Shown here piece after piece: positions 51,216 through 59,749 of a stretch of DNA of 64,000 bases. Positions within the stretch are counted from its first letter, which is position 1; each line of letters starts with the position of its first letter. Source of the DNA: Insolitispirillum peregrinum. Lineage in GTDB: Bacteria > Pseudomonadota > Alphaproteobacteria > Rhodospirillales > Rhodospirillaceae. Below the pieces are notes generated by a model. That model was not told the DNA's origin. It did not search any database and worked only from the letters and a program-made list of their open reading frames with translations. The translations under genes and the position numbers were made by a program. The stretch lies in assembly GCF_042665255.1 (NCBI RefSeq), contig NZ_JBHTCD010000008.1, one strand, 5' to 3'.

Positions 51216-53285
51216 GTGGGCGACGCTACAAAAAATACTTCTTCTATCAGGCAGGGCCATATGCTGCCCTCCCTTGGGCGCGGTGCCGCGATTGTCGTTC
51301 TGTACATTTCGGTTGCGCAGCTGGGCCTGCTTTTTTCCTTTATTGATGGCAATGTATCCCCGATCTGGCTACCATCAGGGGTATCGGTTCTTGCCCTGCT
51401 GGTTTTTGGGCGTCGCGTTTTATGGGCCTGTTGGCTGGCGAATGTGGTGGTGTCGGTTGGTGGTGGCATGTCGTTGCCAGTGGCATTGCTGTTTGCCTGT
51501 GGGAACTGTGTCGAATATCTGCTGGCGGCATTCCTGTTGCAGCGCTTTGCGCCGCGTCTGGAGCATTTCGGCTCCCTGCGGGATGTGGGGGTATTGCTGC
51601 TGGCCGGGGGTGTTGCCCCGATCCCGGCTGCCCTGTGTGCGACCACGACGTTGGTCCTTGTCAATATCGCCCCTGTGCAGATTTCCCCCTTTGTGGCGCT
51701 GACCTGGTGGGCGGGGGATGCGGTTGGGATTTTGATCCTGGTGCCGTCGGTGCTGGTCTGGTACCGCCTGCGTGAAAAACGGGCCTTGCAGAGTGGGGTG
51801 TCCGTCGCGGCCCTCAGCTGGTATGGCGGAGGAAGCCTTGCCTTGGCGATGCTGGTGTTTTCTGACCCGTTGTCGCTGGCCGAGCACGGGATGGTTCTGG
51901 TCTATGCCCTGTTTCTGCTCGTCATGTGGGGGGCGCTGCGGCTGGGGATTTTAGGGGCAACCCTGGGGGTTCTGGCGGTGGTGATGCCGGCAGTGGTTCT
52001 CACCGCCGCCGGGCACGGCCCGTTTGTTCGGCACGAGCTGAATGATACCATCCTGCTGTTGATGGGATTCATGGTGGTCTCGCTGATCATGGCTTTGGCG
52101 TTGTCGGCGGTGCTGATCGAACGGGATACCGCTGCAGAGCAAGCCCGCGTGCTGTCAAAGGCCGTCGAGCAGTCAGCATCAGCGGTGATCATCACCAACC
52201 CGGCCGGCCAGATCACCTATGTCAATCCGGCCTTCAGTGCGCTGACCGGGTATGAGAGTGCCGAGGCGACTGGTCAGAATCCCCGTTTTCTGAAGAGTGG
52301 TCATACGTCTGGCGAGGAGTACGCCACGCTCTGGAAAGCGATCAGTGATGGCCAGAGCTGGCGGGGAGAGTTCCTGAACATCTGCAAGGATCGTTCACTG
52401 GTGTGGGAACAAATGACGATCTCGCCCCTGCGGGATGAAAATGGGCGGATCAGTCATTTTGTGTCCACGGCAGAAGATATCACGCAACGCAAAGTCAATG
52501 AGCGACACTTGCGGGATGCGCTGGAGCGGGCCGAGCGGGCGCGGGCCGAGCTGGAGCGGATCACCTTTGCCATCACGCACACCTTGCAGGAACCATTGCG
52601 CTCCATTTCCGGCTTTGCGCAATTGCTGGAACGTCGCTACACCCCGGTCCTTGATGCGACGGCCCAGGGCTATCTGGGGCGGGTGGTCAATGCCACAGAA
52701 CGCATGTACCACCTGTTTCATGACCTGATGCATTACGTCATGGTCGATGATGGCAGTCCCCACCAGCCGGTCGGGCTGGAAACAGTGATCGGGAACGTGT
52801 GTGGTGCCTTGGGTGCCGATGCCGTTTCCGTGCGTGTTGATGGTCCCTTGCCGGTGGTGATGGCTGCCGAGCGACAAATTCATCATGTTTTCGAACATAT
52901 TCTCGGAAATAGTGTAAAATACAGGGATAGTGAGCGGCCGTTGGAAATCATTGTCTCGGCCTGGCCGGTGGAAACAGAGGAAAGCCGGATACGGAAAGCC
53001 AATGGCCTGCCTGCCAGTGCTGCGGAGTATTGGGAGCTGTCGATTCAGGATAACGGCATCGGTATCGACCCTGTGTTTCAGCCAAAGTTGTTCATGCTGT
53101 TTTCCCGTCTGCATACGATTGATGACTATGACGGGACAGGTGTTGGACTGGCTTATTGTCGCCGGGTGATCGAACGGCATGGTGGTCGGGTCTGGATTGA
53201 GTCTCGGTTGGGGGTTGGGACGACGGTGCACCTGACCTTGCCCCTGACCCTGCCAGCGCAAAAATCAGAGGTGGAGGAACGGTGA
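51216..53285 (+). CDS. MASE1-PAS sensor histidine kinase
   Basis: A protein of up to 689 residues. The N-terminal 300 residues are a MASE1-type membrane domain with eight or so helices. A PAS domain follows (VEQSASAVIITNPAGQITYVNPAF) with a PAC-like ISHFVSTAEDITQRK. The dimerisation helix has ITHTLQEPLRSISGFAQLL, and the ATPase domain has FEHILGNSVKYRD, DNGIGID and GTGVGLAYCRRV. The phosphoacceptor His (residue 455 from the GTG) is followed by Thr where most relatives have Asp. The GTG at 51216 or the ATG at 51261 may be used. Its stop overlaps the response regulator start by one base. Confidence 0.88.
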   Translation: MGDATKNTSSIRQGHMLPSLGRGAAIVVLYISVAQLGLLFSFIDGNVSPIWLPSGVSVLALLVFGRRVLWACWLANVVVSVGGGMSLPVALLFACGNCVEYLLAAFLLQRFAPRLEHFGSLRDVGVLLLAGGVAPIPAALCATTTLVLVNIAPVQISPFVALTWWAGDAVGILILVPSVLVWYRLREKRALQSGVSVAALSWYGGGSLALAMLVFSDPLSLAEHGMVLVYALFLLVMWGALRLGILGATLGVLAVVMPAVVLTAAGHGPFVRHELNDTILLLMGFMVVSLIMALALSAVLIERDTAAEQARVLSKAVEQSASAVIITNPAGQITYVNPAFSALTGYESAEATGQNPRFLKSGHTSGEEYATLWKAISDGQSWRGEFLNICKDRSLVWEQMTISPLRDENGRISHFVSTAEDITQRKVNERHLRDALERAERARAELERITFAITHTLQEPLRSISGFAQLLERRYTPVLDATAQGYLGRVVNATERMYHLFHDLMHYVMVDDGSPHQPVGLETVIGNVCGALGADAVSVRVDGPLPVVMAAERQIHHVFEHILGNSVKYRDSERPLEIIVSAWPVETEESRIRKANGLPASAAEYWELSIQDNGIGIDPVFQPKLFMLFSRLHTIDDYDGTGVGLAYCRRVIERHGGRVWIESRLGVGTTVHLTLPLTLPAQKSEVEER

Positions 53286-53746
53286 TGCAGCGGGTACAGC
53301 CTTTGATCCTGATGATTGACGACAACATCGCCGATATCGAACTGACCCGCGAGGCGTTGCGCGAGGTTGATTTCCGGATCGAGCTGGAAAGCGTGCGGGA
53401 TGGCTTTGACGCTTTGGCATACCTGCGACGGCAGGGGCATTATGCCAACAGCCGTCGGCCAAACCTGATTTTCATGGACCTGAACATGCCACGCATGGAC
53501 GGGCGTGAAACACTGCTGATGCTCAAGGCGCAGGATGATATCTGTGATATCCCGGTGATTGTTTTCAGCACCTCGGAATCTCCACTTGATGTGCGGGAAA
53601 GTTACCGGAACCACGCGGCCGCCTTTGTTACCAAGCCGGTCACCATCGAGGAATTGATTGAAAAGTTGCGAGCCATTCATACCCTGTGGCTAACCGGTTC
53701 GGCAGTGCAGTCCTTGCAACAGCTGACAGGTGTGATGGGCTATTAG
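53285..53746 (+). CDS. Rcp1-type single-domain response regulator
   Basis: A 153-residue receiver: acidic pocket MIDDNIADIELTREAL, phosphoacceptor in IFMDLNMPRMDG, switch Ser/Thr in VIVFSTSESP, and Lys in FVTKPV. This is the Rcp1 type that partners Cph1-like kinases whose H-box is HDLQEPLR-like, as on both sides here. The ATG at 53285 shares a base with the TGA stop of the upstream kinase and has GGAGG before it. The stop is TAG followed by AGCATT. Confidence 0.92.
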   Translation: MQRVQPLILMIDDNIADIELTREALREVDFRIELESVRDGFDALAYLRRQGHYANSRRPNLIFMDLNMPRMDGRETLLMLKAQDDICDIPVIVFSTSESPLDVRESYRNHAAAFVTKPVTIEELIEKLRAIHTLWLTGSAVQSLQQLTGVMGY

Positions 53747-53864
53747 AGCATTTTCAAGTTGACCGTCTCTGGAAAAGTCAGGCTTGGCTACAGACCGGAT
53801 TTGCGCATCATCACTGCGGAAAATCAAAAGATCAGACTCCAGGGTGTCGTCAAGAAAGGATGCC

Positions 53865-56834
53865 ATGCAGCGTGAGACAGAAGCGGGCGGTGGGCCGCCT
53901 GACAGGCAGACCCGGAACGTGACGACCCGGACATGGGCAGTGTACGGGGTCATGTGTGTGATCGGGTTGGCCTTGATCGGGGGCATTGCCTTTTGGTGGC
54001 AGCATAATGAAGCCGAAATGCCTCTGGAGCAGGGGCATCGCCAGTTGCTGGATGGGCGGGATGTTCTGGTCGCCTTGAACCAGCTCGGCTATGAAGTTCG
54101 GGGTTTGGGTCTGGCGTTGGCTCTGGCGGATGCAACGGCCGGGGCAGACGGGCTGGAACCTGCGGCACGGGGGATCACGCAGAGCCTGCTGCTGATCGAT
54201 CAGGCCCTGCCGTTATTGAAAAGAAATTTCCCGGAAATTGTTCCCGGTATCGGTGACATTCAGGCATCCCTGATGGCTTACCGCGAGCTGGTGGCCGGGT
54301 TGTCACCCGGTCATGTCGTGACCGATGCCCAAAAGGACCGCCTGAAAAAAGCACGCCTCAGCCTCGCCGGGTGGGAGCCTTTGCTGGCTGGCTTCCACCA
54401 GTCTGCCGAGCAGGCCTTGCAGGGGTTTGTTGAGGATCACCAACAGCAGGAAAATCGTGTCTGGAGCGGATTCCTGCTGGCTTTGGCCGGTGTGGTTGCA
54501 GGCTTTCTGCTGGTCCTGTTCATGTGGCAGCGTCGTTTGAACAAAAACCAGCTGTACCCCTTTTATGAGCAACTGTTTCAGGGAAGCTATGCCATCGAGC
54601 TGCTGCTTGATCCGCAGGATGGCTCCATTCTGGATGCGAACCCGGCCGCCGTTGCGTTTTATGGCTGGGACTTGCCAGCGTTGCGGACGATGAACATTCA
54701 GGATGTTAATTGTCTGTCGAAAGATGAAATTGCCAGTGAAATGGCTTTGGCACGGCAAGAGCAGCGCAATCATTTCCATTTCCGCCATCGTCTGGCCAAC
54801 GGTGAAATCCGTGATGTCGAAGTGTGGTCTACACCGTTCACGGTCGAAGGGCGGTCGATTCTCAGCTCGATCATTCACGATGTCACCCAGCACCGGGTGG
54901 CCGAGCGTGATCTGGAACGGTCGCGCCAGCGATACCGCGATGTGGTCGAGGCTTCGGTGCAGGGGTTCTGGTTTGTCGCGCCAAGGAGCGGTCTGGTGCT
55001 GGACGTCAATCAGGCTTTGTGCGAGCTGTTGGGGTATCCGCGTGAAGACATTCTGGGCAAATCCTTCATCAGCTTTGTTCACTCCGAAGACCAGTCGGCG
55101 GTGCGCGAGCGCTTTTCGCTGGCCGATAAAACAAAGCATCGCGTCTATGATGTCCGGGTGAGGACCGCGGCGGGAGATATTCGCCATACCCGGTTCCATG
55201 CGACGTCGCTGTGGTCAGAGGATCACGAACTGACCGGTTCCTATGCCTTTGTTGACGATATTACCGAACGCAAGAAGGCGCGTGAGGCGTTGCAGGACAG
55301 TCAGCAACATTTGGCGATTGTCATCGAGGCCGGGCAGATCGGGGTGTGGGAGTACTACCCGGCCAGCAATGAAATGTGGTTTTCGCCGGAATGGAAAGCG
55401 CAGCTCGGCTATCTGGATCACGAATTCCCCAATACCCGCCAGGCGTGGGACGGCGCTGTTCTTCCCGAAGATGGTGCCCTGGCGTTGCAAAGCCTGACGT
55501 CACTGGCAGACCGGGGGAATCAGGACAAGACGATCGAGCTGTCGTTGCGCTATCGTCATCGCGATGGGCATCTGGTCTATGCCCGCTGTTGCGCGCGGGC
55601 TGTGTATGATGCTCAAGGGGCCGTCGAACGCTTTATTGCGGCCCATCTGGACCTGACATCGCAATTTGAGAATCAGGAAATGCTGGCCCGGATCAATGCC
55701 CAGACGGCGTTGATCCTTGACAGTGCCAGCAACGGGGTGCTGGGCGTTGATGACAGCGGACGGGTGACGCTGGTCAACGGGGTTGGTCAGCAGATGCTGG
55801 GGATGATGGCGCAGGACGTCATCGGGCGCCCGGTGGATCAGGTCCTGCGTTTGACGGATCGCATGGGGCGGGCTCTGGTGATGCGGGGCAACGAAGAGGA
55901 TCCTTCCTGCCCGGTGTCTTTCGTTTTACGGACCGGCGAGGCACTGTCTGCTGTCGAAGCGCTGTTGTGGGATGCGCAGACCACCCAGTTGCGGGCGGTT
56001 GAGCTGGGTGTAGCGCCGCTGCGCTGGCAGGGGCAAATCTCGGGCGCGGTGGTCAGTCTGTATGACGTCAGCGGCCTGCTGCAACAGCGGCAGGATCTGG
56101 AGCGGTCAAACAACGATCTGGAGCAGTTTGCTTACGTTGCTTCGCATGACCTGCAAGAGCCGTTGCGAACCATCACCAGCTATCTGACGCTGTTGCGGCG
56201 GCGGTATTCTCCGTTGCTGGACGAAGACGGTCAGACCTTTATTGCAACGGCCGTTGACGGGTCGTACCGGATGAGCACCATGATCCGTGACCTGCTGGAA
56301 TATTCCCGCGTTGGGCGGAAAGGGGTGGAAATGGTCCCGTTGGACCTGACGCACATTACCCGCGAAGCGGTGGACAATTTACGGATCGCCATCGAAGACG
56401 TCGGAGCCGACGTGGCGATCCAGCCAGACATGCCACTGGTGATGGCCGACCGGGGCCAGTTGGTCAGTTTGCTGCAAAACCTGTTGGGAAATGCCATCAA
56501 GTACCGTGATCCTGCGCGACCGGTTCAGGTGTGGGTGCGTGCGATCACCGATGGATTGCAGGGGTGCAGGGTCGAGGTGGAAGACAGCGGCATCGGGATC
56601 GAAGACAGCTATTTTGAACGGATCTTCCAGCCTTTCCAGCGTCTGCACACCCGGGAAAAATACGAAGGAAACGGTATTGGGCTGGCCATTTGCCGTAAAA
56701 TTGCCCGTCTCCATGGCGGTGACTTGACGGTTTCTTCCGAGCCGGGTAAGGGGAGCATCTTTACGTTTACCCTGGCGCTGGCCTCTGTCCCATCGCCGCA
56801 GATGCCTCCCCCGGCGAAAGAGAGCGAGCTGTGA
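53865..56834 (+). CDS. Multi-PAS sensor histidine kinase
   Basis: A 989-residue kinase from the ATG at 53865 after AAAGGATGCC. Two membrane helices (about residues 22-45 and 198-218) flank a periplasmic helical region of about 150 residues. PAS-type domains follow (EQLFQGSYAIELLLDPQDGS; VVEASVQGFWFVAPRSGLVL; IVIEAGQIGVWEYYPASNEMW; LILDSASNGVLGVDDSGR). The dimerisation helix has VASHDLQEPLRTITSY with H761, and the ATPase domain has NLLGNAIKYRD, DSGIGIE and GNGIGLAICRKI. It presumably shares the Rcp1-type regulator with the MASE1 kinase. The stop overlaps the following RluA-type gene as GTGA. Confidence 0.9.
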   Translation: MQRETEAGGGPPDRQTRNVTTRTWAVYGVMCVIGLALIGGIAFWWQHNEAEMPLEQGHRQLLDGRDVLVALNQLGYEVRGLGLALALADATAGADGLEPAARGITQSLLLIDQALPLLKRNFPEIVPGIGDIQASLMAYRELVAGLSPGHVVTDAQKDRLKKARLSLAGWEPLLAGFHQSAEQALQGFVEDHQQQENRVWSGFLLALAGVVAGFLLVLFMWQRRLNKNQLYPFYEQLFQGSYAIELLLDPQDGSILDANPAAVAFYGWDLPALRTMNIQDVNCLSKDEIASEMALARQEQRNHFHFRHRLANGEIRDVEVWSTPFTVEGRSILSSIIHDVTQHRVAERDLERSRQRYRDVVEASVQGFWFVAPRSGLVLDVNQALCELLGYPREDILGKSFISFVHSEDQSAVRERFSLADKTKHRVYDVRVRTAAGDIRHTRFHATSLWSEDHELTGSYAFVDDITERKKAREALQDSQQHLAIVIEAGQIGVWEYYPASNEMWFSPEWKAQLGYLDHEFPNTRQAWDGAVLPEDGALALQSLTSLADRGNQDKTIELSLRYRHRDGHLVYARCCARAVYDAQGAVERFIAAHLDLTSQFENQEMLARINAQTALILDSASNGVLGVDDSGRVTLVNGVGQQMLGMMAQDVIGRPVDQVLRLTDRMGRALVMRGNEEDPSCPVSFVLRTGEALSAVEALLWDAQTTQLRAVELGVAPLRWQGQISGAVVSLYDVSGLLQQRQDLERSNNDLEQFAYVASHDLQEPLRTITSYLTLLRRRYSPLLDEDGQTFIATAVDGSYRMSTMIRDLLEYSRVGRKGVEMVPLDLTHITREAVDNLRIAIEDVGADVAIQPDMPLVMADRGQLVSLLQNLLGNAIKYRDPARPVQVWVRAITDGLQGCRVEVEDSGIGIEDSYFERIFQPFQRLHTREKYEGNGIGLAICRKIARLHGGDLTVSSEPGKGSIFTFTLALASVPSPQMPPPAKESEL

Positions 56835-57535
56835 CCCCTGACTGGTCAGACAAGGCACTTCAGGACCGCGTGCTGTACCGTGACCGGCTGATCATGGTGA
56901 TCAACAAGCCTGCCGGGTTACCTGTGCATCCCGGTCCCGGAGGCGGTCCGACGGTTGAGGACTGGTTTCCGCGCCTCTGCTTTGAGCATCCGCGGCCTCC
57001 GGCTCTGGCCCACCGGCTTGACCGCGATACGGCGGGTTGCCTTGCTCTGGGGCGCAGCCAAAAGGGCCTGAGCCGCCTGGGCAAGTTGTTTGAGCAACGC
57101 AAGATCCAGAAAGTGTATTGGGCGGTTGTGCAGGGCGTTCCGGCCGAAGACAGCGGCCTCGTTGACCTGCCGTTGGCCAAGGTCAACGGCCAGCGGGGCT
57201 GGAAAATGAAGGCTGATCGTCAGACAGGCCAACCGGCGGTGACCGAATGGCGCCTGTTGGGGCACAACGAACAGCGAACCCTGAGCTGGCTGGAATGTCG
57301 CCCGCAAACGGGACGGACGCACCAGATTCGTGTGCATTGCCAGATCATGGGGCTGCCGCTGGTCGGCGACCCGGTCTATGGCCCGGCCAGCGGAGACGAG
57401 GCTCCCCCGATGATGCATCTGCTGGCGCGATCCCTGACCATCCCGCTGTACAGCGACAAGCCTCCGGTCATGGCCGAGGCTCCGGTACCGTCCCACATGC
57501 AGCAGGCACTGGCGGCCTGTGGCTGGAAAAAATAA
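56831..57535 (+). CDS. RluA-family pseudouridine synthase
   Basis: A 234-residue enzyme without an S4 domain. The catalytic motif is AHRLDRDTAGCLAL, with the nucleophile in RLD; LIMVINKPAGLPVHPGPGG, VYWAVVQGVP, GRTHQIRVH and GLPLVGDPVYG are also conserved. It modifies uridines in rRNA or tRNA; the exact target cannot be told. The GTG start overlaps the kinase stop (GTGA), so it is translationally coupled to the signalling operon, an unusual context. Confidence 0.9.
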   Translation: MTPDWSDKALQDRVLYRDRLIMVINKPAGLPVHPGPGGGPTVEDWFPRLCFEHPRPPALAHRLDRDTAGCLALGRSQKGLSRLGKLFEQRKIQKVYWAVVQGVPAEDSGLVDLPLAKVNGQRGWKMKADRQTGQPAVTEWRLLGHNEQRTLSWLECRPQTGRTHQIRVHCQIMGLPLVGDPVYGPASGDEAPPMMHLLARSLTIPLYSDKPPVMAEAPVPSHMQQALAACGWKK

Positions 57536-57545
57536 CGCTATCCGT

Positions 57546-57821
57546 TCAGGACGCGGACACCGTCGAGGAAACCCGTTTGGCGCAGGGATCGTCTACGACA
57601 GGGGCATCGTGCGGTTCGTGGGTGACGATCAGTGGCGGCGCCCCTTGCAGCAGGCGCCGATCAACCCAGATGGTCAGCACCACGGCCACGGGCAGCAGCA
57701 CGACCGCCTGAATCAGCATTTCGTACAAAGCGAAAGAGGGAAAAAACGCCCTGACGGTCGCGGCGACGCTGACCGTAACTGATTCCCATATCAGAATGAA
57801 CAGGCCCGTATTCATCAACAT
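57546..57821 (-). CDS. Small two-helix membrane protein
   Basis: A 91-residue protein with two membrane segments (about residues 4-25, NTGLFILIWESVTVSVAATV, and 33-52, MLIQAVVLLPVAVVLTIWV) and a polar C-terminal tail of about 38 residues. The ATG at 57821 lies six bases after AGGAG, a good ribosome site, which supports it as a real gene. I do not recognise the family. It is convergent with the RluA-type gene, with only 10 bp between the stops. Confidence 0.55.
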   Translation of the reverse strand: MLMNTGLFILIWESVTVSVAATVRAFFPSFALYEMLIQAVVLLPVAVVLTIWVDRRLLQGAPPLIVTHEPHDAPVVDDPCAKRVSSTVSAS

Positions 57822-58322
57822 CACCGGCTCCTGCAGGCTTTGCCCGTGCGATACAAAGGGGGGAGCTGTCGTGCGATGTCCGCAGACGGCGATGATGGCA
57901 TCGCGGGGGCTTGGGCCATCATGCTGGATATATTGTAGTCATGAACAGTCAGCCCCGACAATCAGACAAATAGGAGGGGGAAAGGGACTTTTTATAAACA
58001 ATAGGGGGACGGGCTTATGACAGAAGGCGTAAATCCATATTTTTCTTAGGATTGTGAAAAAGTATGGATGGATATATGCCATTGTAATTTTATCAGCACT
58101 TGCTATCTCTCTTTTCATCCTGAGCGCGTCATATTGTATTGCATTGCATTATTTTTTTGTCTTATAAAAATTACATCAATTTGATACTATTGCTAACATC
58201 TTCAGATTGCAGTGGAAATGATCGACCTGCTTTGGTTTGCAGGCGGGTGCACGCAACGCGCCTGCAACAGGCCGTACGATACGCTTGAAACCACCATATG
58301 CCTGAAACAATGACAAAAGGGG
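57822..58322. other. AT-rich intergenic region (about 500 bp)
   Basis: No gene with a credible start is seen. The stretch 58030-58210 is much more AT-rich than the rest of the window. It probably contains the promoter of the haem monooxygenase gene; I could not identify a certain Fur or Irr box by eye. Confidence 0.45.
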
Positions 58323-58643
58323 ATGATGATGTTTATTGCGATGAATCGGTTCCGTATTCGCAAAGGCTGCGGACTGGATTTTGAGGCAATCTGGGACAAG
58401 CGCGAAAGCAATTTGCCCGAAGTGCCCGGGTTTATCGAATTCCATCTGGTTCGTGGCCCGGAATACGAAGACCATATCCTGTATGCGACCCATGTCCTTT
58501 GGGACAGCCGGGCCTCGTTCGAGGCCTGGACACAGTCCGAAGCCTTCCGCCGCTCGCATGCTGGTGCGCGCAGTTCGCGCGATATCTATGTCGGCCCACC
58601 GCAGTTCGAGGGCTTTGAAGTGCTCAGGGTTGAGAAGAAATAG
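58323..58643 (+). CDS. IsdG-like haem-degrading monooxygenase (ABM fold)
   Basis: A 106-residue antibiotic-biosynthesis-monooxygenase-fold protein. N8 (AMNRF), W69 (FEAWTQS) and H79 (FRRSH) match the spacing of the Asn-Trp-His set of IsdG-type haem oxygenases. Such enzymes open haem bound in a ruffled form and release iron. Three consecutive ATGs begin at 58323 after AAAAGGGG. There is no haem-uptake gene in the window. A tandem repeat starts right after the stop. Confidence 0.8.
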   Translation: MMMFIAMNRFRIRKGCGLDFEAIWDKRESNLPEVPGFIEFHLVRGPEYEDHILYATHVLWDSRASFEAWTQSEAFRRSHAGARSSRDIYVGPPQFEGFEVLRVEKK

Positions 58644-58644
58644 A

Positions 58645-58835
58645 GTTTGTCAGGGAAAAGTGGGAACCGGTTTTCCCGCCCGACAAACGGCAGGGAACAC
58701 CAGTTTGTCAGGGAAAAGTGGGAACCGGTTTTTCCGCCCGGCAAACGGCAGGGAACACCAGTTTGTCAGGGAAAAGTGGGAACCGGTTTTCCCGCCCGGC
58801 AAACGGCAGGGAACACCAGTTTGTCAGGGAAAGCC
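58645..58835. repeat. 58-bp tandem repeat of a REP-like variant
   Basis: Three full units (58645-58702, 58703-58760, 58761-58818) and a partial fourth. Each contains GTTTGTCAGGGAAAAGTGGGAACCGGTTTTCCCGCCCGACAAAC in degenerate form, which folds with GTTTGTC/GACAAAC and GGGAAAA/TTTTCCC arms. The core GTGGGAACCGGTTTT is shared with the REP-like elements elsewhere, but the outer arms differ. The units are nearly identical, without variable spacers. It fills the gap between two convergent genes. Confidence 0.9.
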
Positions 58836-58855
58836 GGTTCCTGGTTCCGGACGCT

Positions 58856-59497
58856 TTATACCGGCTGGTCCACGCGTACTGCCTGTGCCAGTGCCAATTC
58901 CAGTCGAGCGGCATTCATCGGAACACAATACGCTGGCCTGCCACGCTCGAAGCGCCATCCTTCGGACAGAGGGCCCGCATCAACAGGATCAAAGCCAAAG
59001 GTATCATAGAGGCTGAGGACGATGGCTTTGGCGGCGGTATCATCACCGGCAATCGGCAGGGCGCGGCGGTCGGATGAACCGCCGGGATGGCCGTCACTTT
59101 CAAGGTCGTTCATGGTGATGGCGTTGAAGGCCTTGATGATCCGGGAGTGAGGGAGATGCCGTGCCAGCAGTTCGCTGGTCGTGGTCGAACCCGTGTCGAG
59201 GGCGGGAATACTGCCATCCCGTTCCGGATAATAGTTATTCGTATCGATCACCACTTTGCCTGCGAGAGGGGCGACAGGAACCGCCTGATAGGCGGCGAGG
59301 GGAATGGCCACTACAGTAATGTCTCCAAAGGCTGCTGCCTCCTCGACCGTGCCTGCCTCGCAGCCAATACCATATTTGAGACTGAACAAAGTCTGGGGAC
59401 CGCGCGAATTGCTCAGCATGACCTGATGCCCTGACCGAACAGCCAGTTTGCCGATGGCGCGACCAACACATCCTGCGCCGATAATGCCAATTTTCAT
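58856..59497 (-). CDS. F420-type NADP-dependent oxidoreductase (NADPH-binding)
   Basis: A 213-residue Rossmann protein with GIIGAGCVGRAIGKLAVRSGH at the N-terminus, SNSRGPQTL, VVIDTNNYYPERDG and SRIIKAFNAI, as in the NADP-oxidoreductase coenzyme F420-dependent family. Most proteobacterial members probably use another acceptor than F420. The ATG at 59497 (MKIGIIGAG) is clear. It is divergent from a LysR regulator, its probable controller, with a REP-like element between them. Confidence 0.85.
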   Translation of the reverse strand: MKIGIIGAGCVGRAIGKLAVRSGHQVMLSNSRGPQTLFSLKYGIGCEAGTVEEAAAFGDITVVAIPLAAYQAVPVAPLAGKVVIDTNNYYPERDGSIPALDTGSTTTSELLARHLPHSRIIKAFNAITMNDLESDGHPGGSSDRRALPIAGDDTAAKAIVLSLYDTFGFDPVDAGPLSEGWRFERGRPAYCVPMNAARLELALAQAVRVDQPV

Positions 59498-59515
59498 CGT
59501 GTTTCTCCGTGGATG

Positions 59516-59670
59516 AGAGCCGTGAGCGCAAAATCGGGAACCGGTTTTGCGCAAAATCACTGCGATCAAACAAAAGGTTGGGCTGGCGTGTATGCGTCAG
59601 ATCACGCTACACGACAGTCGGTGGGAACAAGGACGTGGAGCAGCGCTTCACGTCCTTGTTTCCTTAAGAT
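59516..59670. repeat. REP-like palindrome and remnant of the dispersed element
   Basis: 59516-59565 is the GCGCAAAA variant of the REP-like palindrome (AGAGCCGTGAGCGCAAAA...GGTTTTGCGCAAAATCAC). 59608-59668 holds TACACGACAGT and GGAACAAGGACGTGGAGC-AGC-GCTTCACGTCCTTGTTTCC, the terminal repeat and one hairpin of the dispersed element. Both lie in the divergent gap before the LysR gene. Confidence 0.8.
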
Positions 59671-59749
59671 GCAGCGGCAGTTTAATTGGCACTGTTTTCC
59701 GGATAAATTGGCTATATGGCACGACATTCCCAACTGTCAGGAGGCAATC

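Noticed and set aside
58645..58835. CRISPR array
   Set aside because: The 58-bp units are contiguous and nearly identical throughout, with no unique spacers, and no cas genes are nearby.
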